This document shows, piece after piece, positions 23,301 through 30,592 of a stretch of 30,592 nt of DNA. Positions within the stretch are counted from its first letter, which is position 1. Each line of letters begins with the position of its first letter. The stretch is taken from assembly GCA_027604685.1 (NCBI GenBank), contig JADHYX010000245.1:1-30592 (forward strand), in the 5' to 3' direction. The notes below the pieces were generated by a model. It was given only the letters and a program-made list of their open reading frames with translations, was not told the origin of the DNA and made no database searches. The stretch comes from Lobulomyces angularis (Eukaryota > Chytridiomycota > Chytridiomycetes > Lobulomycetales > Lobulomycetaceae). The translations under genes were made by a program, and so were the position numbers.

Positions 23301-24840
23301 TTAAAGAATTTTAATATAAAAATAGTTTTGTTAAATATGTTTTACTTAAAGTGGCTTAGGGCAAAGGCTTTAAAATCACATCTTCAAGAAAAAATGTCGG
23401 ATACTTGCAAATTTTACTTCACAACTAAAGTTATTGTAAAGTGGTTAAAATTAAGCTTTCCACCCGGTGAAGAGATCAAAGATTCCAATGAGGACGCCAG
23501 TTCTTCAAATTCCAACTGTAATGAAATTTATTTTCCGCCGCCACCCCCTAATATTGTTAACTTTCCTGTATTGCCTTCAGATGCAATAGCATTTCCCTAT
23601 CCTCATCCTATGTGTTACCTTCCAGGTAAATCTATTAGAATATAAGCGAAATAGTTCTTACTTGAAGTTTTTATTTAGTTAGGCCAATCAAAAGTCCTAC
23701 AACTAATGCCTCCCTTAAAAATATACCAGGTAAATTGTTTTTTTTTTGAATTTAAATTGAGAAATTCAAATTCTTTGATTTAAGTCATATATCCAGCACC
23801 TACACCAATGATACCAAATGCACATCCCCCAACAATTTCGATATGTAATTACGGAAATTCTATAAATCCACCATTGATAAATTCAATTTATAATGTTAAA
23901 GATTATCCTTTTTTACCCAATATAAATACATATCCAGATGAAAATAAAGTTACACTAAGGGAAGGTATAATACTTGATATTGCTTTTTATGTGCAATTTT
24001 TTTTTATAGAGGACGAATTCATGTTTCAAGAGTTTATATCCAAAATTGAGCATCCTGTAGATAACGTTAAGGAAAAAAAAAAGGGCTCAAATTTTTTAAT
24101 TTTTTTTAATGATAACAAACAAATTGAGGACCCTTTAAATTTAATTCAGAAGTTGAATTTTGAACTTTTAAATAAATTAAACTATTGTATCTTTTGCGGT
24201 GTAAAACTTTGTTTGGATGAAAGGCGGCATCCAGTTGATAGTTGTCCTCATAGGATTAAAAATTGGGAAAAAATTGAAGAATTTGACTTAAATTTAAAGA
24301 TGTCAAAGAATACCAATAAAGTTAGTTTTCAAAAGAATTTTAATTTTGAAAAGATTTTAGAAAAGATAAATTCTAACCTTCGATGTAATTTAAATGTAAA
24401 TGAAATAGAATTTATATGGAATAATGTTGAAACCTTGTTTAATATTGAAAGCAGTATTAACTTGCCAATAAAACCGAAAAATTTTTTTAGAAAAAGGAAT
24501 TCAATTAACAATTTAAACTTAATTGAATTCACCCCAAACGTCAAAACTGAAGAAACGGATTTTCAAAGCAACTGGGTAACTACGGGTGGTGTTTTTTTAC
24601 AGGTAAAAAAAAAATATTTATTTCAATGGAAGTCAATTATTTAATTTATATTAGGTACTAAAAGTTTTTATTAAAAAATTATTGCATTCTGGAGTTGAAA
24701 TCTTTGAAAATGAGGTGAATGAAAATTTTAAAGAAGAAAAGATTTTGATGCCCGTGCACATTATTAAAGGAATTTTAAAAAATCAATCAAATTTTAATTT
24801 TTTATTGGATAAGAAAATAGTTTTGGAAGAGGAAATATAA
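20376..24840 (+). CDS. YEATS2: YEATS2-like chromatin reader with histone fold, 14 exons
   Basis: Homolog of YEATS2, the acyl-lysine reader and scaffold of the ATAC acetyltransferase complex. Exons 20376-20484, 20564-20794, 20843-20925, 20984-21079, 21125-21742, 21794-21894, 21960-22053, 22096-23134, 23206-23297, 23352-23625, 23679-23729, 23785-23964, 24010-24602 and 24655-24840; 1248 residues, phases close. Order of parts: N-terminal helix ([13 protein letters not shown]); a zinc-finger-like segment from Cys101 ([20 protein letters not shown]); an acidic stretch; the YEATS domain (about 345-466) with [38 protein letters not shown] and LHILKLDKF; a long Lys/Asn-rich linker; a conserved block near 815 ([20 protein letters not shown]) seen in human YEATS2; a CxxC-x13-CPH zinc motif near 1049; and a C-terminal histone-fold half (1188-1248). 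In animals that fold pairs with NC2-beta. Confidence 0.9.
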
Positions 24841-25440
24841 AAAAAAAATACAGAATACAGAATATTGCTTTGTTTTTTTTATTTTTTTAATTGTAATTTA
24901 ATATACTTAGTGTAGTTATAATCCTTGAATTTGTATTCATATAAAATTACTGCACGTAATTTTTTGTGTAAATGTTGTCTTAAAATAAATTTTTTTTTGT
25001 AAATTCATCAATTGTTAAGAATACTACAAATTTGTATCATTATATACTGGATTTAGGATTTTAAATTAGATACAAACCAGTAGTGTATTTTATAAACAAT
25101 AAAAACAATTGAATTACTTCATAATTGTTTTTTTTAAACTCCGAGTTTTCTTATAATTTTTAACTCAGATATAAAAAAACTATATTTAAAGTATAAAACA
25201 GAAAAAAAAATTGTTTTAAATTATTTTACAATATTTTTTTCAAAGTTAGTAACTTTTTTTTAATTACTTAGAAACGTAAATATGAATCAAATAACAAATG
25301 GTGATTATTACTATTTTAAGAAAACTTAAATTTAATTATTTTTTTATTAAAAAATATACTATACATAAGGTATTTATACCTTAACCTCAACAAATTGGTA
25401 AAAAATAAATTTAAAAAACTAATTTTTATTTTAATTTTAG
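24841..25440. other. Intergenic; missing first exon of the next gene expected here
   Basis: Very AT-rich. The following gene needs a start exon that ends with two bases of a codon. ATGs at 24972, 25282 and 25298 were tried and none reaches a donor in that phase. The 25298 frame stays open to AAG|GTATTT at 25368 but in the wrong phase. No other gene seen. Confidence 0.4.
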
Positions 25441-26003
25441 TACTGGAGTAAAACAATCAGAGTGCTCAAAATTATGTGAGTTAAAGATTGAATTTACCAC
25501 TACTGGAAATATCCTAACAGCGAAACCGATTACATCAGTAAAGAATTTTTAACCTTAAGATTTAATTCAAGCAAAATATTAATTTTTTTTGTTGTATTTA
25601 AGGTTGATGTATTGGCACCCTCAGAGTGCACTTGTTCTTCGGCTATAGATTATCCGTTGGATACAGAACTTGGGATATATTCACTTACTAACTTTAATAA
25701 TAATATTACTGTGGACATTATGTATGACTTCACAAAATTAGATGCATTAAAATTTTGTGTTTTTATAGAAAAAAAGATGAAAGTGTTATAGTTGATGCAT
25801 GGAAGGAAGGGGGCCCATTTCAATGCAAACATATTTACAATCCGTTAAATGCCAAAAACTCTGATGTTGAAGCAACACCAACTGAAGATGTACAAGGAGT
25901 CTATGAGACAGTAAATGTTAAAAGCAGTAGCTTGGATAGCAAAAGTGTCAAATTAAGTACCCTTTTTATGACATTTCTAGTCTTATTAAGTTTTACGCTA
26001 TAA
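25441..26003 (+). CDS. Cys-containing surface protein with GPI-type tail, 5' end unresolved
   Basis: Partial model: exons 25441-25537 (entering with two bases from an unseen exon), 25603-25721 and 25769-26003, with phases closing to TAA; about 150 residues. Five cysteines are visible (SECSKLC, SECTC, FQC), along with one N-glycosylation sequon (NNIT) and beta-strand-like stretches. The end has the layout of a GPI-anchor signal: a Ser-rich stretch (KSSSLDSKS), then a hydrophobic C-terminus (LSTLFMTFLVLLSFTL) with no basic residue after it. So the mature protein is probably extracellular and lipid-anchored (inference). A signal peptide should lie in the missing first exon. The gap may mean a non-canonical donor, a short first exon I cannot see, or a decayed gene. 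No family recognised. Confidence 0.55.
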
Positions 26004-26266
26004 ATATTTTGTCTATTTTAGATTGTTTTGTTTGAATTTTTTTTTAATTCTATATTTAAATTGTATTTGGTACATAGAAAAGATTTAATAAAATGTTTTA
26101 TTGTTTTTTTCTTTCAGATATTATAGTTTATCCACAAGAAACAAATTTTTTTTAATACTTGTATGTTTGTAAATTGTTTTATCTAATAAACGTTGCCAGA
26201 AACTGAATTTTGGTTTTTTTTCCCCTTTTTCACATTTCCTATTTTGCGGATTGTTAAAAAAATTAA

Positions 26267-28052
26267 ATGAATATGAAAGTTACTTTATTGTTTCTTACGC
26301 TTTGCGTTTCACTCCTTGCTGACTGTCCACATGCAAGAAGATTGAAATTAAGTAAGCGTTCCGCTAATTGGAATAAATTTTATAAGAACACGCTGACTGC
26401 AAGGGACTGGACTGACATTGTAAATTAAATTTCTCGCTTCTGCTAAAATTATTATTATATTATTAGAGAATTCGTTTGAAAGATATAATTGCTGCTGGTA
26501 TTTTTAATAAAGAAGCAAAAGTTTTAATTAAAAAAATTTATGCTTTCATTTTAATTAGACGAAAATGGTCCTGTGTTAATTAGAAATGCATGGCATGACG
26601 CTGCAACGGCTGATATAAATGGTAAATTGTATCTTCATATTATTCTTGTTAATATTATTAAATTAGATGGAAGTGGTGGACCACACGCAAATTTCCGATT
26701 TACAAACTTTCCTGAAAATAAAGGTTTAGAGAAGGCTAGAAATTTACTTGAACCAATTAAGAAGTAAGTGTTATTTTTTGTTTTTTGTATCAATGACTTA
26801 ATTTTGTTATTTTCTCAATTTAATGTAGAGCATATCCTGGTATAAGTTATGCTGGTATTGAATTAAATCTTATTGCTAATTAATACATTTTTTTTAAACC
26901 TTAGATCTTTATTCATTCGCTGCTGCGGTTTCCGCTCAAGTTTCTTCTGCAAATCAGGTTGTTATGAAGTGGAGACCAGGTAGAAATGATGCAGGTATAA
27001 CAAAAATTAAAATTTTTTAAATTAAATTATTTTTTTTTAATTGAAGTGGATATAACTGATTCCTTCACCGAAAATCGTTTACCAGATGCAGAAGATTCTG
27101 TAGAAAAAATTGGAAGTATCTTTGCAAGACTTGGTTTTAATGAAAAGGAAACAGTCACTTTGTTAGGTGCTCATTCTATGGGCAGATGTCATCCAGAAAA
27201 TAGCGGCTATGATTTACCTTGGGGAATATCTCCTAGGGCACTGTATAATATTAAATTTTTTTACTTAAAGTTTTTCTTGTTATTAGTGACAATCAGTTTT
27301 ACAATCAACTAACTGAATTTGCTACACCAAGATTTAACACTTATAAACCATGGAACGTTACTTTTGACGGGATAACAAAAACTCAGTTTGTTAACAATCA
27401 AAAATTTATGTTGCTTCCAAGTGATACAATTTTTGCAAAGCATACCAAATATTATACTCATGTTCAAGTGTACTTTAGCAATATTCGTGAATTTTTTAAA
27501 GATTTTGGCGTTACTTTCTCGAAGTTGTTGGAAGTGAATGTTGACTCTGGTTTAGGTGGATTTGTTGATTGCGATCCAGCAGCTACATCTGGTCAAGAGG
27601 GCCTACCTGATGTGCCGCCAGTTGAATCATATTCAATTACAAATAAAAACAGCTTAAGTTGCATTTATCCAAAAGCCCCAATTAAGTCTTTATCACGAGC
27701 ATTAACTGGCAAATGTACTGGAGAAAATGGACAAAATTGGGTTTATAACGCAACTGATGGTACATTTAGATTAAAGATGGATTCCACATTATGTCTGGAT
27801 TTGCCAAATAATTGGTAGGAAAGTTGATTTGTTAACTAATTTTTTTTTCTTAAAAGGCATGGAGATAACATTAACGTGCAAATTTACACTTGCAACCCAA
27901 CAACAGCTCAAAAATGGGATTACTCACCAGAAATTGGCATGATTAAGTTACGATCTAACAATACCAGATGTTTAGAAGAAAATGTTTTATTAGGAAAAGT
28001 CTATATTAACCCATGTAATAGTAGCAAATTAAATCAATTTTGGAAATTTTAG
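26267..28052 (+). CDS. Secreted class I haem peroxidase fused to a ricin-type lectin
   Basis: Exons 26267-26419, 26467-26497, 26559-26621, 26667-26763, 26829-26854, 26905-26994, 27047-27242, 27287-27814 and 27857-28052; 459 residues, phases close, TAG stop. A signal peptide (MNMKVTLLFLTLCVSLLA) is followed by a basic pro-like stretch with LSKR, a possible Kex2 site. The peroxidase part follows cytochrome c/ascorbate peroxidases: distal Arg70, Trp73 and His74 (IRNAWHDAAT), GPHANFRF, LLEPIK, YPGISYADLYSFAA, proximal His196 (LLGAHSMGRCHPE), PWG with Trp212 at the CcP Trp191 position, LLPSD with Asp265 at the CcP Asp235 position, and FFKDFGVTFSKLLE. After a Pro/Gly linker comes a beta-trefoil from about residue 335 with QxW-like GQNWVY, AQKWDY and NQFWKF and paired Cys, a ricin B-type carbohydrate-binding domain. 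Class I enzymes are normally intracellular, so secretion plus a lectin is unusual. Substrate is unknown. Confidence 0.9.
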
Positions 28053-28468
28053 AGTTAACTCTTAACCTATAGTTATTCAACACATTTTTTTTTTTATTTT
28101 TTTTAATTATTTTAGATCTTGGTAGTTTTAGAGTTGTTAAACTTATTCAAGTTATGTAGAATTTTATAAATATATTAAGTAATTTATTTTTTCTTATTTG
28201 GTAGTAGACTTGAGTTTGAATTATAAAGTTGATAGTATCAATCAGAAAAATGAGTTTCAAGAATGTGTGATGGGAAATTTAAAATTTGAAGCAGCCTGGA
28301 GGAGAACGGTTTGAGAAGTTGATTTGCTGTAAAAATCAAAAAATCGTTCATTTTTATTCGATTGTTTAATTGAAACTAATTTTTGTATCAGCCAATTTAA
28401 TGTTTTTAGATTGTAAAATTTTAATTAAATTTTGTGCAACATTATTGAAACAAATTTTTTTAATAGAA
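28053..28468. other. Intergenic, promoter side of coronin
   Basis: No gene seen. A patch at 28240-28330 is less A/T-rich but has no useful frame on either strand. It should contain the coronin promoter and 5' leader. Confidence 0.45.
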
Positions 28469-30524
28469 ATGTCACGGTAGATATTTTAAGCTTGATTTTT
28501 AAATTTTATCAACGTTTTGCCAAACTTTTCTAAAATTATTTAACTTAATTTTCTTTTTTCGATAGTTTTGTTAGAGCTTCAAAGTATCGTCACGTTTATG
28601 GTACAGGCACTGCAAATAAGAGAGATCAGTGCTTTGATAACCTTAAGGTATGTAATAAATTTCATTAATAAACTGTTTTAATAAAATTATCATAGTTGTT
28701 TAATAAATTTCATTTTTTTAATTTTAATTTTTTACTAATTCAAAATGATAAATTTTCTATTTTTTAATTCTTTATTTTTAGGTTAGTAAAAATGCTTGGG
28801 ATACCAATTTAGTAAAGGCAAATCCATTATTCATTAGTGTTAATTTAGAGGCATCAGGAGGTTATTTAGAAAAACAATTTTTTTTTTTAATGTTAAATAA
28901 ATAGAAAAAAAATAAATGCATTATAAAATATAAAATATATTTAACTTAAAAATTTTAGGTGGCGCTTTTGCCATTTTGAAACATGACCAAACAGGAAAAT
29001 TGCCTGAGTCTAATCCTGTGGTAAATGGACATACCGGGGCTGTCTTAGATACAGATTTTCATCCTTTTAACGATCATATTATTGCTAGTGGTTTGTTTAG
29101 ATTTAACATACCATGGATTATATTAATATATTTTATTAAAAACTTAATATTAGCTTCTGAAGACTGCACTGTGAAAATTTGGTCTATTCCACAAGATGGT
29201 TTAACTGAAAATTTGATTACTCCTGTAGTTTCTTTAAATAGTCATGGAAGAAAGGTAAAAACTTTTGTAAAGCTTTCAAACTTATAAACTTCAAGGTTGG
29301 TCATGTATTATTCCACCCTACTGCCGAAAATTTATTAACTTCCGCCTCAGCAGATTTTACTGTAAAGCTGTGGGATATATCAACCGGACAAGAAAAGCAA
29401 ACCTTAACCGGCCACACGGAAATAATCCAATCTCTCTCATATAGCTATAATGGTAGCCTTTTAGTTACCACCTGCAAAGATAAAAAGTTAAGAATTTTTG
29501 ATGTTAGGACTGATAAAGTGGTTCAAGTAATACATTTCATTTAAAATCAGGATGAAATTGAATTTTATAAAGGAAACTAATGGTCATGCTGGTATCAAAG
29601 GTTCTAGAGTTAACTGGATGGGTCCTTTGGATAAGTTAGTTACTTCAGGTTTTTCAAGATCCAGCGACCGTCAATTGTTTGTTTGGGACACAAACAATTT
29701 AAGTGAACCCTTAAAGCAAGAAAACGTTGATACCGCGAGTGGGTACTAGAATTTACTTCTTTTCTTAAATAATGGATTAATTTTTTCTTTTTTTTTTTGC
29801 AGAATGTTGATGCCATACTATGATGAAAGCACTTCAATGCTCTTTGTTGCTGGTAAAGGTGACGGTAACATCCGCTACTATGAATGGGTTGATGATGAAA
29901 AAGGATTATATTTCCTATCAGAATATAAATCAGCAGATCCTCAAAGGGGTATAGGATTTTTACCAAAAAGAGCTGTAAATGTCAACGATGTTGAAGTTAC
30001 TAGAGCTTATAAAGTTCATGTTGGAATGGTTGAACCTATTTCTTTTAAGGTTCCCAGAAAGGTAATCTTTAAGAAGAAATGAATTCATAGTGATTATTAA
30101 ATGACAATAAAAAAAAAAATTGAATTTTTTTTTAGAGTGATGCATTCCAAGCTGATTTATTTCCAGATTGCATTGGTGCAGAACCTAGTGTCACCTTGGA
30201 GGAATTCTTCAATGGTGTTGATAGACCACCAAAATTAATTAGCTTAGAGAATGGTTTTTCAGCTCAAACGGACGTAAAAGAATTTGTTTCTACTGCACCA
30301 CCTCCAGTCACAGAAGACATTACTGGCCCTAAAACTGAAAAAGAAGTAATGATTTTTTTTTCAAAAAACCAAGAAGTATACGGTTTTACTAAATTTAAAA
30401 AATTTTTATTTAGTATCAAGATGCATATCATACATTAAGAAAAGAAAACGATGATTTGAAAAATGCTATTGCTAGTAGAGATATCAGAATTACTCAGTTG
30501 GAAGCCCAATTAGCAGCAAAATAA
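28469..30524 (+). CDS. Coronin
   Basis: Actin-binding WD-repeat protein that bundles F-actin and works with Arp2/3 and cofilin in patch, endocytic or amoeboid motility. Exons 28469-28476, 28566-28647, 28782-28860, 28959-29090, 29154-29254, 29296-29526, 29573-29742, 29803-30061, 30136-30345 and 30414-30524; 460 residues, phases close. Exon 1 is only eight bases and creates the hallmark start MSRFVRASKYRHVYGT across the splice. WD repeats include SEDCTVKIW, SADFTVKLWD, KDKKLRIFDVR and SDRQLFVWD. The coronin-specific GMLMPYYDESTSMLFVAGKG, FYEW-like IRYYEW, PQRGIGFLPKRA and the DLFPDCIG-AEPSVTLEEFF segment follow. The C-terminus is a short coiled coil (EKEYQDAYHTLRKEN to the end) for oligomerisation. 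It lacks the long linker of yeast Crn1 and matches the short coronins of protists. Intron 29091-29153 is stop-free and 63 nt. Confidence 0.96.
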
Positions 30525-30592
30525 ATTTCTAGAAAAAAGTATTGTTTTCTCGCATTTTCTTCTTTTAAGCATAATTGTTTCTTTTAATATTT

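Noticed and set aside
26498..26558. Peroxidase exon 2 extended to KEAK before a GTTTTA donor
   Set aside because: That choice breaks the phase into the distal-histidine exon; the earlier GTATTT donor restores the reading IIAADENGPVLIRNAWH.

Overview
This is AT-rich eukaryotic DNA, roughly a quarter G+C by eye, packed with intron-bearing genes. I rebuilt gene models by hand from GT..AG introns (mostly 38-90 nt, often with a T-rich 3' end) and checked that exon phases add up. They give about sixteen protein genes plus one doubtful small one. TAA is the usual stop, TAG is used once, and no in-frame TGA needs reading as sense. The gene set points to an opisthokont, probably an early-diverging zoosporic fungus or a close relative. 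It includes CYB5D1, a protein of motile cilia; a fungal-type glutaminase of vitamin B6 synthesis; kynurenine 3-monooxygenase; coronin; a mitochondrial single-stranded DNA-binding protein and a full-length YEATS2. The species cannot be named from the sequence.

Layout. At 580-2848 lies an unrecognised Ser/Asn/Asp-rich protein. At 3376-4190 (minus) is a secreted cysteine-rich protein. At 4385-6985 (minus) is a 13-exon TypA/BipA GTPase with a mitochondrial-type presequence, divergent from a TMEM242/AIM11-like two-helix membrane protein (7085-7825). The PLP-synthase glutaminase is at 8022-8844 (minus). A doubtful small ORF (9097-9332) precedes mitochondrial SSB (9870-10601). A second two-helix membrane protein (10916-11821, minus) and EMC10 (11856-12665) start only 34 nt apart. 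CYB5D1 (13050-14210) and a mucin-like type I membrane protein (14501-15154) lie on the minus strand. The rest is on the plus strand: NMD3, kynurenine 3-monooxygenase, YEATS2, a GPI-anchor-like secreted protein with an unresolved 5' end, a secreted class I peroxidase fused to a ricin-type lectin, and coronin.

There is no operon-like pathway cluster. Three genes concern the mitochondrion directly (TypA, SSB, the TMEM242-like protein), and kynurenine monooxygenase is normally on its outer membrane. Four products look secreted or surface-exposed. Most striking are the peroxidase-lectin fusion, a mitochondrion-addressed bacterial-type BipA, a YEATS2 that keeps a C-terminal histone fold, and several stop-free introns whose length is a multiple of three and which would encode hydrophobic segments if retained.
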